Below are positions 1 to 7,990 of a DNA stretch of 64,000 nt, in pieces (the first letter of the stretch is position 1; every line of letters begins with the position of its first letter). The notes under the pieces are model-generated. The model saw nothing but the letters and a program-made list of their open reading frames with translations. It was not told the origin of the DNA and searched no databases. Source of the DNA: Cellulomonas fimi (GTDB lineage Bacteria > Actinomycetota > Actinomycetes > Actinomycetales > Cellulomonadaceae). The translations under genes were made by a program, and so were the position numbers. The stretch covers positions 4,216,001 through 4,280,000 of the forward strand of contig NZ_CP110680.1 of NCBI RefSeq assembly GCF_028583725.1, in the 5' to 3' direction.

Positions 1-33
1 AGGCGGCGCGTGCGCCGATGGCATGCTGGGGCG

Positions 34-1101
34 GTGAGCCGAGTTCCCCTGCGCAAGGCCCTCGCCGACCTGCCGCCGTACGTCCCGGGGGCTCGGGCTC
101 CCGTCGGCGCGGCGGCGTACAAGCTGTCGTCGAACGAGAACCCGTACCCGCCGCTGCCGTCGGTGGTCGCGGCGATCGCGGACGCGGCGGTCGACGTCAA
201 CCGCTACCCCGACATGTACGCGACGGAGCTCGTCGAGGCGATCGCGTCCTCGCTCGGCGTGGCACCGGAGAACGTCGTCACGGGCTGCGGCTCGGTCGCC
301 GCGCTCGGGCACGTGCTCACCGCGGTGTGCGAGGCGGGCGACGAGGTCGTCTTCCCGTGGCGGTCGTTCGAGGCCTACCCGATCGCCGTCTCGCTGGCCG
401 GGGCGGAGGGCGTGCGCGTGCCGGTGGGCGCCGACGGGCGGCTGGATCTGGAGGCGATGGCCAAGGCCGTCACCGCCCGCACGAAGGCGGTGCTCGTGTG
501 CACGCCGAACAACCCGACCGGACCGGCCGTGCACGCGGACGAGCTCGCGGGCTTCCTGGCCGCCGTCCCCTCGCACGTGCTCGTGGTCGTCGACGAGGCG
601 TACGTCGAGTTCGTGCGGGACGAGCGCGCCGCCGACGGGCTCGCGGTGTTCGCCGAGCACCCCAACGTCGTGCTGCTGCGCACGTTCTCGAAGGCCTACG
701 GCCTCGCGGGCCTCCGTGTCGGCTACGCGGTGGCGCGTCCGCGCCTCGCGGCGGGCATCCGCGCGGCGTCGACCCCGTTCGGGGTGTCGCACGTCGCTCA
801 GCTCGCCGCGCTCGCGTCGCTGCGTGCCCGGGACGAGCTGCTCCACCGCGTCGACGCGATCGTCGCCGAGCGCGGCCGGATGCTCGCGGGCCTGCACGCC
901 CAGGGCTGGACGGTGCCGGACTCGCAGGCGAACTTCGTGTGGCTGCCGCTCGGCGACCACGCGTCGTCGTTCGCGGAGCGCTGCACGCGCGCCGGTGTGC
1001 TCGTCCGCCCGTTCGCCGGGGACGGCGTGCGGGTGAGCGTCGGCGAGCCGGAGGCGACCGACCTGTTCCTCGAGGTCGCCGCGGACGCCCACCGCCGCTA
1101 G
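34..1101 (+). CDS. hisC: Histidinol-phosphate / aromatic amino acid aminotransferase (HisC2/Pat type)
   Basis: Fold-type I PLP aminotransferase of about 355 aa, normal length for HisC/Pat. Visible motifs are the SSNENPY substrate loop near residue 32, NNPTG at 159-163, DEAY at 187-190 and the Schiff-base lysine K220 in SKAYGLAGLRVGYA. The family moves an amino group between glutamate and imidazole-acetol phosphate or aromatic 2-oxo acids in the cytosol. I start at the GTG at 34, because the protein then begins SRVPLRKALADLPPYVPG as in actinobacterial Pat/HisC2; an in-frame GTG at 10 is also possible. It stands alone, without his genes nearby, which favours the second-copy Pat-like role. HisC versus Pat cannot be settled from sequence alone. 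Confidence 0.85.
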   Translation: MSRVPLRKALADLPPYVPGARAPVGAAAYKLSSNENPYPPLPSVVAAIADAAVDVNRYPDMYATELVEAIASSLGVAPENVVTGCGSVAALGHVLTAVCEAGDEVVFPWRSFEAYPIAVSLAGAEGVRVPVGADGRLDLEAMAKAVTARTKAVLVCTPNNPTGPAVHADELAGFLAAVPSHVLVVVDEAYVEFVRDERAADGLAVFAEHPNVVLLRTFSKAYGLAGLRVGYAVARPRLAAGIRAASTPFGVSHVAQLAALASLRARDELLHRVDAIVAERGRMLAGLHAQGWTVPDSQANFVWLPLGDHASSFAERCTRAGVLVRPFAGDGVRVSVGEPEATDLFLEVAADAHRR

Positions 1102-1118
1102 TCGCCCCGGCGGCGCCG

Positions 1119-1742
1119 TCACGGCGTCGGGGGTTCGAGGTCCAGCGACTCGACCCGCCACACCCCCTCGTACCAGGTGAGCGTCATGAGGACGCCGTAC
1201 CGGCCGCTGTCGACCGTGCCGGTCGTCACGCCCTCGGCGTCCACCAGCCGCGCCGGCCCCTCGACGAGCACGCCCGTGACGGCGAACCAGGATCCGGGCA
1301 CGATCTCGGTCGGCGTCGGGTCGAGGAGGTCCAGGTCACCGTCGGCCTCCGTGACGCCGATCGCTGCGAGCTCGACGACACGGTCGGTGACGTCGCGGCA
1401 GATGCCGCACGTGTCGGCGTACGTCCCGGTCAGAGCCGCGACCGAGCCCGTGGTGCGCGCGTGCGTCCAGAGCGCGAAGAGGTGGTCCGCGGCGGCGACG
1501 GCTCCTGCTCCGTCGCCGACCGCCATGGCGGCGGGAGGTTCCGGGGCCGGCGTGACGGCAGCGGTCGGGCTGCCCGGTACGACGCCGGCGGCCACGGCGC
1601 TGGACGCCACGGGGTCGACCTCCGACGGCGCGGTCCCGACGCACGCGGACAGCGTCCACGTCCCCGCCAGCACCGCCGTGATGCCGGCGACGCGCGCGAA
1701 GCGGACGCGCGGACGCGGACGCCGGTGGCAGGATCGACGCAT
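1119..1742 (-). CDS. Secreted lipoprotein resembling DUF6318
   Basis: A 207-aa protein with an arginine-rich n-region, a hydrophobic stretch (residues 17-30) and a lipobox LSAC with the lipid-accepting Cys at 34. A Pro/Ala/Val-rich tether (35-75) leads to a compact C-terminal domain with a CGIC dicysteine (112-115) and conserved Trp residues, the layout of actinobacterial DUF6318 lipoproteins. It is expected on the outer face of the membrane; its function is unknown. The ATG at 1740-1742 shares bases with the divergent start at 1741, so the two genes are exactly back to back. The DUF assignment rests on pattern only. Confidence 0.7.
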   Translation of the reverse strand: MRRSCHRRPRPRVRFARVAGITAVLAGTWTLSACVGTAPSEVDPVASSAVAAGVVPGSPTAAVTPAPEPPAAMAVGDGAGAVAAADHLFALWTHARTTGSVAALTGTYADTCGICRDVTDRVVELAAIGVTEADGDLDLLDPTPTEIVPGSWFAVTGVLVEGPARLVDAEGVTTGTVDSGRYGVLMTLTWYEGVWRVESLDLEPPTP

Positions 1743-2121
1743 GTCGTTCGTGGTGAGGGTGCTGATCAACGGCGTCGCGATCTGGTTCGCGACCCTCGTC
1801 CTGTCGGGCCTGACGATCGTGGGCGCCGACACCAACCTGGAGCAGGCGGGCATCATCCTGCTCATCGCGCTCGTCTTCGGGATCGTCAACGCGGTGGTCA
1901 AGCCGATCGTCGCGTTCCTGTCGATCCCCCTGTACATCCTGACGCTCGGCCTGTTCACCCTGGTGGTGAACGCGCTCATGCTCATGCTCACCGCGTGGAT
2001 CACGGAGCAGACGAGCTGGGGCCTGCGGATCGACAACTTCGGGACGGCTGTGCTCGGGGCGCTGATCATCTCGGTCGTGTCCTTCGTCCTCTCGGTGATC
2101 ATCCCGGGCGACCGGGACTGA
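1741..2121 (+). CDS. Phage holin family 4 (YvlD-like) membrane protein
   Basis: A 126-aa integral membrane protein with four predicted hydrophobic helices and the characteristic stretch around GIVNAVVKPIVAFLSIPLY (residues 41-59), typical of the Phage_holin_4_2/YvlD family found across actinobacterial chromosomes. Despite the name these are usually chromosomal envelope proteins, and no lysin or phage gene is nearby. A CAGGAT -10-like hexamer at 1729-1734 lies 6 nt before the ATG, which suggests a leaderless mRNA. The precise role is not known. Confidence 0.85.
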   Translation: MSFVVRVLINGVAIWFATLVLSGLTIVGADTNLEQAGIILLIALVFGIVNAVVKPIVAFLSIPLYILTLGLFTLVVNALMLMLTAWITEQTSWGLRIDNFGTAVLGALIISVVSFVLSVIIPGDRD

Positions 2122-2128
2122 GCCGCCG

Positions 2129-3676
2129 TCATCGGGTCCTCCCGGGCGGTGCGGTGAGCGGGCCGCCGGGCGCGAGCCGGTCCGGCCGCGGCAGTCCTGT
2201 GAGCGGGTCGGTGGTCACGACCGCCGGGTCGCGGGTCGCGACGAACTGCAGGGTGGTCACGGTGGTCCCCTCGGGTCCGAGCACGCTGCCGACCGCACGT
2301 GCGAGGTCCCGCAGCTGGGGGTCGTCGAGCTCGCCGTCGACGGCCTCGCCGAGCCGCACGTACCGCGCGGCGCTGTGCGCCTCGACGGGATTCCTGACCG
2401 GCGGCGCCCCGGCCTCCGTTGCGTCGCCCGTCACGACGCGGACGTTCGGCGACCCGCGGTCGGGACGGCCGTCGCTCTGCGGCGCGATGTCCGCGCGGTC
2501 GCGCACGTGGAGGACCTGCACCTCGGGCGGCATCGGGCCGCGCGGGATGTCGGGCGAGCCGGCCGTGACGACGGCGGCGATCCGGTAGGTGCCGGCGAGC
2601 GTGGTCGCGACGCTGGTCGCGACCATGCCGCCCTGGCTGTGCCCGGCGAGCAGCACGGGCTCGTCCTCCCGGATCCCCGCGAGCCGCATCGCCTCGATGA
2701 CGGCCGGTGTCATCGAGTCCGGCAGGTCGCCGACGAGCCGGCCGTTCGTCCCGGCGTCCATCGGGTTGACCCCGTTCAGGGACGGCGACTGTGTCCCCGG
2801 GATCGCGACGACCCACGAGACCGCCCCGTCGGGATGCGCGAACCGCTGGATCGAGATGGTGCCCTCCGGGGTGCCCGGCACGGCGGCGACCGCGCCCTCG
2901 TCGTAGGAGCGGGCGACGTTCGCGAGGACCTGGGCGATGCTCCGGGGCGCCGGCAGCTGGGTCGCACCCACGCGCGGGACGACGACGGTGGGGCCGGGCT
3001 CGGGGAGCAGCCCCGAGAGGAGCCGGGCGAGCATCGGGACGCGCAGGTCCGGCGGCACGTGGCCCGCGGTCGGTCCGAGGAACGTCGTCGCGAGGCCGAG
3101 CGTGAGCAGCTCGGCCCGCCCGTCCGCCACGAGCACCGCGGCGAGCCGGTTCAGGGCGCGCATCCGGTCCCGCACGACGTCGTCGGCGCGGCCCGACGGC
3201 AGGGCCCACCCGGCGCGCAGGAGCGTGTCGAGGGCGACGGCACGGAGCGCGACCGACGCCGCACCGAGGGTCGTGACGCCCAGCAGCGGCCGGACCAGCG
3301 GGAGCGCCGGGAACGCCACGTCGAGCATCGGCTCTCCCCCGACGACGGCGCGCAGGATCCGGTGCACGCCGGACTCGGCGCTGTCGTAGGTGACGACGGC
3401 CGCGCGGACCGTGCGACCGAGCGCCCGGGCCTCCTGGGCGCACCGGGCGGGTGAGGCGCTCCCCTCGCGTGCGGCGTGCACCGCGGCGGACGCAGCCCTG
3501 CCCTCGGGCGTCAGCAGCCCCGGTCGCGCCGCCTCGACCGCGACCGCGAGCGCGCGGTCGGCGACGTCGAGGTGGTCGGCGACGCGGTCGAGCGTCGTCA
3601 CGGCCCGCTGCATCTCGGCGGTGTCGACGAGGTCCGGCCGCCCGCCGCCGACGATCGTCAGCCCGCCGTCGCTCAC
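2129..3676 (-). CDS. Large alpha/beta hydrolase with N-terminal ESX-like helical region
   Basis: A 515-aa protein starting at a GTG that overlaps the stop of the upstream 84-aa gene (GTGA). Residues 1-110 are helical and carry YDSAE at 97-101, matching the YxxxE/D pattern used by type VII secretion substrates. The C-terminal half is an alpha/beta hydrolase: nucleophile elbow GHSQGG with Ser near 347, a VAIPGTQS oxyanion-type strand before it, and a late His in the region EAHSAARYV. It has no signal peptide. Esterase/lipase-like activity is an inference from the elbow. The pairing with a WXG-like small protein suggests export, but no ESX machinery lies in the window. Confidence 0.7.
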   Translation of the reverse strand: MSDGGLTIVGGGRPDLVDTAEMQRAVTTLDRVADHLDVADRALAVAVEAARPGLLTPEGRAASAAVHAAREGSASPARCAQEARALGRTVRAAVVTYDSAESGVHRILRAVVGGEPMLDVAFPALPLVRPLLGVTTLGAASVALRAVALDTLLRAGWALPSGRADDVVRDRMRALNRLAAVLVADGRAELLTLGLATTFLGPTAGHVPPDLRVPMLARLLSGLLPEPGPTVVVPRVGATQLPAPRSIAQVLANVARSYDEGAVAAVPGTPEGTISIQRFAHPDGAVSWVVAIPGTQSPSLNGVNPMDAGTNGRLVGDLPDSMTPAVIEAMRLAGIREDEPVLLAGHSQGGMVATSVATTLAGTYRIAAVVTAGSPDIPRGPMPPEVQVLHVRDRADIAPQSDGRPDRGSPNVRVVTGDATEAGAPPVRNPVEAHSAARYVRLGEAVDGELDDPQLRDLARAVGSVLGPEGTTVTTLQFVATRDPAVVTTDPLTGLPRPDRLAPGGPLTAPPGRTR

Positions 3677-3927
3677 CAGGGACCGCCCACCAGGCCACCG
3701 ACGGGCGCGGCCGACGCCGCTCGGTCGGCCGTGGCTGCGGCACGTGCGGCGACCTCGACGGCGTCGGCCGTGGTGCGTAGCCGTGCGTCGAGGTCCTCCA
3801 GCGCGCGCAGGTACCGCGCGACGGTCGGCGAGCGCCACTCGACGCGTCGCGCGGCGGCGACCAGGCTCCGCGCCTCGTCGACGTTCGTGCCGGCGGTGCG
3901 GACGTGGGGGGCGATGGCGCTGACCAT
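3673..3927 (-). CDS. WXG100-like small helical protein
   Basis: An 84-aa all-helical protein with a central W-R-S (31-33), a variant of the WxG turn, between two Ala/Arg-rich amphipathic helices. Its length suits ESAT-6/WXG100-like proteins. I chose the ATG at 3927 because a TAGCGT -10-like hexamer lies 7 nt upstream (3935-3940), suggesting a leaderless start; the longer upstream reading frame has no domain. Its TGA overlaps the GTG of the downstream hydrolase gene, so the two are probably translationally coupled. The WXG assignment is tentative because glycine is replaced by serine. Confidence 0.6.
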   Translation of the reverse strand: MVSAIAPHVRTAGTNVDEARSLVAAARRVEWRSPTVARYLRALEDLDARLRTTADAVEVAARAAATADRAASAAPVGGLVGGPW

Positions 3928-4120
3928 GCGCGGGACGCTAGGTGCGCGGTGGGGGACGGGGGTGCGCGCCCGTCGGTACCGGTGGACGGGCTCGCGCGGG
4001 ACCGGGCTGTGGACGGCTCGACGGGCCTCGCCGGAGCCCGCGACGACGACCGCGGCCACCCGCTCCCGCGCCCGCGAGCCGACGCCGGTCACCGCCGCAC
4101 CCCCGGGTTACCGTGCGCAC

Positions 4121-5086
4121 GTGCCCCGCCGCCTCCCGCCGCCGATCGGCGTGCTCGCCGTCGTCGTCGGGTCCCTGCTGTTCGCGGTCAACGGCACCGT
4201 GGCGAAGCTCGCGATGCAGGCGGGGCTCAGCCCGACGCGCCTCGTCGAGATCCGCTGCGTCGGCTCGGCCGTCGTGCTCGTCGCGGCAGTCCTCGTCGTC
4301 GGCGCGAGGCGGCTGCGCCTGCGCGACCGCCGCGAGCTCGTGTCCCTCGCCGTCCTCGGCGTCGTCGGCGTCGCGCTCGTGCAGTGGCTCTACCTCACCG
4401 CGATCTCACGGCTGCCCGTCGGCGTCGCGCTGCTCGTCGAGTACACCGCTCCCCTGCTGGTCGCGCTGTGGGCGCGGTTCGTGCTCAAGGAGGCCGTGCA
4501 CCGCCGCGTCTGGTGGGCGCTCGTCGCGTGCCTCGGCGGGCTCGCGCTCGTCGCGCAGGTCGGCGAGGGCGTCGTCCTCGACGTCCTCGGGCTGCTCGCC
4601 GCGACCGGCGCGGCCGTGTCGCTGGCCGCGTACTACCTGCTCGGGGACCGCATGCTCTCCACGCGCGACCCGCTGTCGACGCACGCGTGGACGATGACGT
4701 TCGCCGCCCTGTTCTGGGTCGTCCTGCAGCCGGTATGGACGTACCCGTACGACACGCTGGGCGTCGCGGTCGACGTGCCCGGCACGCTCACGCCGCCGCT
4801 GTGGGTGCTCGTCGCGTGGATCGTCGTCCTGGGCACCGTCGTCCCGTACCTGCTGTTCCTCGTCGGCATCCGCTCGCTCGGCCCCGCGCGCGCCGGCCTG
4901 CTGGGGATGGTCGAGCCCGTCGCCGCGTCGGCCTCCGCGTGGGTGTTCCTCGGTGAGGCGATGACGGCCGTGCAGCTCGTCGGCGGGGGCATCGTCCTCG
5001 GCGGCGTCGTCCTCGCCGAGACCGCCCGCCAGCGCCGTCCCGACGCCGAGCCGGCGGCCGTCCTCCCGGACACCGTCGCCCCCTGA
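4121..5086 (+). CDS. EamA-family DMT transporter
   Basis: A 321-aa protein with ten predicted transmembrane helices and two EamA repeats (about 8-140 and 155-300), the RhaT/YdcZ-like drug/metabolite exporter architecture. The second repeat ends in the usual GPARAGLLGMVEPVAA and WVFLGEAMTAVQLVGGGIV signature. Substrate unknown; family members export amino acids or other metabolites. The GTG at 4121 is preferred because TACCGT (4109-4114) lies exactly 6 nt upstream, giving a leaderless transcript. The gene is divergent from the WXG-like/hydrolase pair. Confidence 0.85.
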   Translation: MPRRLPPPIGVLAVVVGSLLFAVNGTVAKLAMQAGLSPTRLVEIRCVGSAVVLVAAVLVVGARRLRLRDRRELVSLAVLGVVGVALVQWLYLTAISRLPVGVALLVEYTAPLLVALWARFVLKEAVHRRVWWALVACLGGLALVAQVGEGVVLDVLGLLAATGAAVSLAAYYLLGDRMLSTRDPLSTHAWTMTFAALFWVVLQPVWTYPYDTLGVAVDVPGTLTPPLWVLVAWIVVLGTVVPYLLFLVGIRSLGPARAGLLGMVEPVAASASAWVFLGEAMTAVQLVGGGIVLGGVVLAETARQRRPDAEPAAVLPDTVAP

Positions 5087-5155
5087 CACCGGCGCGGAGG
5101 ACGGGCGGGCCACGCCGCGTCCGCCGACCCGTGCGGCGACCGACCGCGGTGCCTC

Positions 5156-6034
5156 CTACCGCACGCGCGCGGCGTCGTCCCGCAGCCGCTCCTGCGCCCG
5201 TGTGACGGCTCGTGCCACCTCGTCGGCCGGGCGACCGTTCAGCACGGCGAACGCGACGAGCTGCAGCGGGAAGCTCCGCCGGAAGACGTCCGCGCGCGCG
5301 GCGGTCGCGCCGTCGGTGACCGCGGGGAGGAGCGCCCAGCCGTGCCACGACACGAGCGCCGCGACGTCCTCCGCGGGGTCGTCCCACGCCGCGAGGTCCC
5401 AGTCGAGGACGCCGCTGACCCGCCCGTCCGCCCACAGGACGTTGCTGCCCGCGAGGTCGCCGTGGTTGACGGCGCGCTCGTCGGCGGGCAGGGCCGCGAG
5501 CGCGTCGACGCGCGCGACCGCCTCGCCGCGCACGTCCGCGTCCAGCCGCGGGACGACCTCCTCGCGCAGCACCGTCTCCCACGCCGCGCCGCCCGCGAAC
5601 TCGCGTGCCGGCGCGAGGTGGTCGCGCAGCGGGGCGACGTCGACGCCGTGCACCGCGTCGAGCAGCCGGCGCAGCGCGGCGGGGTCTCCCGAGCCGGCGG
5701 GGTGCGGAGCGCCGTGCACGCGCCGGACGGGCACCGCGACGTGGCCGTCGGCCTCGACCGGGTCGCCGACCGACCGCGGCACGTCGAACGGGAGCTCCGG
5801 CAGCGCGTCGACCAGCGCCTGGGCACGACGCATGCCGGCGACGTGCGCGGGTTGCCGCGCGACGCGCACGACGACGTCCGGAGTCACGAGCACGACCGCG
5901 CTCGACCCGGACTCGACCCATGTGCCGGTGCCGCGACGGGCACCCGCGGACCGCAGCGCCCCGGCGACGAGCGCATCGAGGAGGTCGTCGGGCGGCCGGA
6001 CGAAGCCCGTCTCGACCCGCACCTCGCCCGTCAC
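5156..6034 (-). CDS. Aminoglycoside phosphotransferase (APH) family kinase
   Basis: A 292-aa eukaryotic-like kinase fold of the APH/choline-kinase family. Catalytic loop N190-H191-G-D193-L-A-G-S-N and metal site D211-W-D213 are intact, so it should phosphorylate a small molecule in the cytosol with ATP. The substrate is unknown; an antibiotic-resistance role cannot be inferred from family membership. The start GTG at 6032-6034 is supported by TAGGGT (on the minus strand, 6041-6046) 6 nt upstream, a leaderless arrangement. It stands alone, convergent with the EamA gene and divergent from purB. Confidence 0.85.
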   Translation of the reverse strand: MTGEVRVETGFVRPPDDLLDALVAGALRSAGARRGTGTWVESGSSAVVLVTPDVVVRVARQPAHVAGMRRAQALVDALPELPFDVPRSVGDPVEADGHVAVPVRRVHGAPHPAGSGDPAALRRLLDAVHGVDVAPLRDHLAPAREFAGGAAWETVLREEVVPRLDADVRGEAVARVDALAALPADERAVNHGDLAGSNVLWADGRVSGVLDWDLAAWDDPAEDVAALVSWHGWALLPAVTDGATAARADVFRRSFPLQLVAFAVLNGRPADEVARAVTRAQERLRDDAARVR

Positions 6035-6098
6035 GTGGGCACCCTACGACGGGCGGACAGGACGACCGCGACGTGCACGGCTCTGGGATGATGACGGC

Positions 6099-7556
6099 AT
6101 GTCCTCCCCCGACGTCACCGCCCCGTCCGCGCGCGTCCGTCTGGCCGACGCGTCCCCCGCGATCGCGCTCGGCCCGCTCGACGGCCGGTACCGCGCGGCG
6201 GTCGCCCCGCTGGTGGACCACCTGTCGGAGGCGGCGCTCAACCGCGAGCGCGTGCACGTCGAGGTCGAGTGGCTGATCCACCTGACGCGGCACGGCGTGG
6301 TGCCGGGCGCGCCGACGCTGTCGCCCGCGGAGGAGCAGTACCTGCGGGACGTCGTGACGACGTTCGGCGCGGCGGAGGTCGCGGAGCTCGCGGAGATCGA
6401 GCGCGTGACGGTGCACGACGTGAAGGCGGTCGAGTACTTCCTCAAGAAGCGCCTGGCCGACGCCCCGGCCGCCCTCGGCGACGACACGGTCCTGCCGGGC
6501 GTGAGCGAGCTGGTGCACTTCGCGTGCACCAGCGAGGACGTCAACAACCTGTCGTACGCGCTCATGGTGCGGGGTGCGGTGCAGGACGTGTGGCTCCCGG
6601 CGGCGACGGCGCTGACGGACGAGGTCGCGGCGCTCGCGCACGAGCACAAGGACCAGCCGCTCCTCGCGCTGACGCACGGCCAGCCGGCGACGCCGACGAC
6701 GCTGGGCAAGGAGCTCGCGGTGCTCGCGCACCGGCTGCGCCGGCAGCTGCGGCGGATCGCGGGCGACGAGTTCCTCGGCAAGATCAACGGCGCGACGGGC
6801 ACGTACGGCGCGCACGTCGTCGCGGTGCCGGGCGCGGACTGGCCAGTGGTGAGCCGGACGTTCGTCGAGCACCTGGGCCTGACGTGGAACCCGCTGACGA
6901 CGCAGATCGAGTCGCACGACTGGCAGGCGGAGCTGTACGCGGACGTCGCGCGGTTCAACCGGGTGCTGCACAACCTGGCGACGGACGTCTGGACGTACAT
7001 CTCGCGCGGGGTGTTCATCCAGATCCCGGTGGCGGGCGCGACGGGCTCGTCGACCATGCCGCACAAGGTCAACCCGATCCGGTTCGAGAACGCCGAGGCG
7101 AACCTGGAGATCTCGTCGGCGCTGCTGGACACGCTCGCGTCGACGCTGGTCACGAGCCGCTTGCAGCGCGACCTCACGGACTCGACGACGCAGCGCAACA
7201 TCGGCCCCGCCTTCGGGCACTCGCTGCTCGCGATCGACAACGTGCGCCGTGGCCTGCGCGCGCTCGACGTCGACGCGGCCCTGCTGGCGCGCGAGCTCGA
7301 CGAGAACTGGGAGGTCCTCGGCGAGCCTGTCCAGTCGGCGATGCGGGCGGCGTCCGTCGCGGGCGTGACGGGGATGGAGAACCCGTACGAGCGCCTCAAG
7401 GAGCTCACGCGCGGCCGCCGGCTGACGGCCGACGACATGCGCGAGTTCATCGGCGGGCTGGGACTGCCGGCGGACGTGGCGGCGCGGCTGCAGGCGCTGT
7501 CGCCGGCGTCGTACACCGGCCTCGCGGCGGAGCTGGTCACCTACCTCGACCGCTGA
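6099..7556 (+). CDS. purB: Adenylosuccinate lyase
   Basis: A 485-aa fumarase/aspartase-superfamily enzyme, of the E. coli-type PurB length class. It carries the superfamily signature GSSTMPHKVNP at about residues 314-325, PLDGRY near the N terminus and HDVKAVEYF around residue 106. It cleaves SAICAR and adenylosuccinate, releasing fumarate, in de novo purine synthesis. ATG at 6099 chosen; GATGAT (6087-6092) lies 6 nt upstream, compatible with a leaderless mRNA. No other pur gene adjoins it. Confidence 0.96.
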   Translation: MSSPDVTAPSARVRLADASPAIALGPLDGRYRAAVAPLVDHLSEAALNRERVHVEVEWLIHLTRHGVVPGAPTLSPAEEQYLRDVVTTFGAAEVAELAEIERVTVHDVKAVEYFLKKRLADAPAALGDDTVLPGVSELVHFACTSEDVNNLSYALMVRGAVQDVWLPAATALTDEVAALAHEHKDQPLLALTHGQPATPTTLGKELAVLAHRLRRQLRRIAGDEFLGKINGATGTYGAHVVAVPGADWPVVSRTFVEHLGLTWNPLTTQIESHDWQAELYADVARFNRVLHNLATDVWTYISRGVFIQIPVAGATGSSTMPHKVNPIRFENAEANLEISSALLDTLASTLVTSRLQRDLTDSTTQRNIGPAFGHSLLAIDNVRRGLRALDVDAALLARELDENWEVLGEPVQSAMRAASVAGVTGMENPYERLKELTRGRRLTADDMREFIGGLGLPADVAARLQALSPASYTGLAAELVTYLDR

Positions 7557-7600
7557 CCGCCCGGGTCGCGGGGCCCGCGACGGGTAGCCGCCCGGCGGAA

Positions 7601-7618
7601 CCGGGACCAAGGTCCCGG
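7601..7618. promoter_or_regulatory. Perfect 18-bp palindrome, DosR/NarL-like box
   Basis: CCGGGACCAAGGTCCCGG is perfectly symmetrical. Its core GGGACCAAGGTCCC resembles the DevR/DosR consensus GGGACTWWAGTCCC. It lies 45 bp past purB. It could also fold as a hairpin, but no T-run follows, so an operator is more likely than a terminator. Binding protein unknown. Confidence 0.45.
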
Positions 7619-7752
7619 CGGGCAGGGGCGGTCGGACCGAGGATCGTCCGTGACGGCGCGAGGACGTCCTGCCGAGCCGAACGAGTGAATCGGACAGATC
7701 GGATAAATCGTAACCGACCGCCCGTTCGCGCTAGCGTTCGACACGACATCGG

Positions 7753-7766
7753 CGAGAGCGCTTCCA
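7753..7766. promoter_or_regulatory. CelR/CebR-like LacI-family box 1
   Basis: CGAGAGCGCTTCCA matches 11 of 14 positions of TGGGAGCGCTCCCA, the cellobiose-responsive CelR/CebR operator known in cellulolytic actinobacteria. The central AGCGCT is intact. Confidence 0.45.
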
Positions 7767-7798
7767 GCAAAGCCGCAGGTTCCATGCGTTCGTAACGA

Positions 7799-7845
7799 TT
7801 CGACCGGTTCTCACCGTTCTCTCATCTGGTCGAACCGCTTCGACC
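7799..7845. promoter_or_regulatory. Repeated TTCGACC half sites
   Basis: TTCGACC occurs at 7799-7805 and 7839-7845, exactly 40 bp apart and so on the same helix face, with its inverse GGTCGAA at 7828-7834. The last two form a perfect 7-bp inverted repeat with a 4-nt gap. This looks like a cooperative operator for an unknown regulator. Confidence 0.45.
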
Positions 7846-7858
7846 GGGAACGCTCCCA
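7845..7858. promoter_or_regulatory. CelR/CebR-like LacI-family box 2
   Basis: CGGGAACGCTCCCA matches 12 of 14 positions of TGGGAGCGCTCCCA. It abuts the TTCGACC repeat and lies 54 bp before the -35 at 7912. With box 1 it makes a two-site arrangement 92 bp apart, suited to looping. Confidence 0.5.
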
Positions 7859-7911
7859 GACGCCCTGACCTGCAGAAGTACACCCGTGACACACGGACGG
7901 GTGACGCGACC

Positions 7912-7941
7912 TGGACAGGTGCCCGTGAAGGGCTGCACAAT
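7912..7941 (+). promoter_or_regulatory. Promoter of the 289-aa unknown gene
   Basis: -35 TGGACA (7912-7917), 18-nt spacer, -10 CACAAT (7936-7941). This is a housekeeping-type promoter by eye and the best candidate for the gene at 7991. Confidence 0.45.
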
Positions 7942-7990
7942 CGTGCACCGATCCGTCCTGTTCCTGTCGGTTCCTCCCTTCTCGGCAAGG

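Larger units (their letters stand above)
7557..7990. other. 434-bp non-coding control region
   Basis: I see no credible gene here. The stretch has lower GC than its neighbours and holds several symmetrical elements. They are an 18-bp palindrome (7601-7618), two LacI/CelR-like boxes (7753-7766 and 7845-7858), repeated TTCGACC half sites (7799-7845), an inverted repeat CACCCGT/ACGGGTG (7881-7887/7897-7903), a promoter (7912-7941), and TGCAC/GTGCA arms (7934-7938/7943-7947) straddling its -10. The leader from the predicted start of transcription to the ATG at 7991 is about 43 nt. Confidence 0.7.

Noticed and set aside
1741..2121. Prophage remnant suggested by the holin-like gene
   Set aside because: The Phage_holin_4/YvlD family is widespread on chromosomes, and no lysin, integrase, tail gene or att site is nearby.
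18..2588. 856-aa open frame across several genes
   Set aside because: Arg-rich shadow translation of hisC and neighbours in another frame, typical of very high GC; no domain.
5156..6034. Antibiotic-resistance gene
   Set aside because: APH-family fold alone does not show aminoglycoside activity; no mobile element or resistance context.
7601..7618. Intrinsic terminator of purB
   Set aside because: Only a 7-bp stem with a 4-nt loop and no T-run; symmetry fits an operator better, though a terminator cannot be excluded.
7886..7990. N-terminal extension of the 289-aa protein to 7886
   Set aside because: Would translate the promoter and its inverted repeats; ATG 7991 has a better ribosome-binding site.
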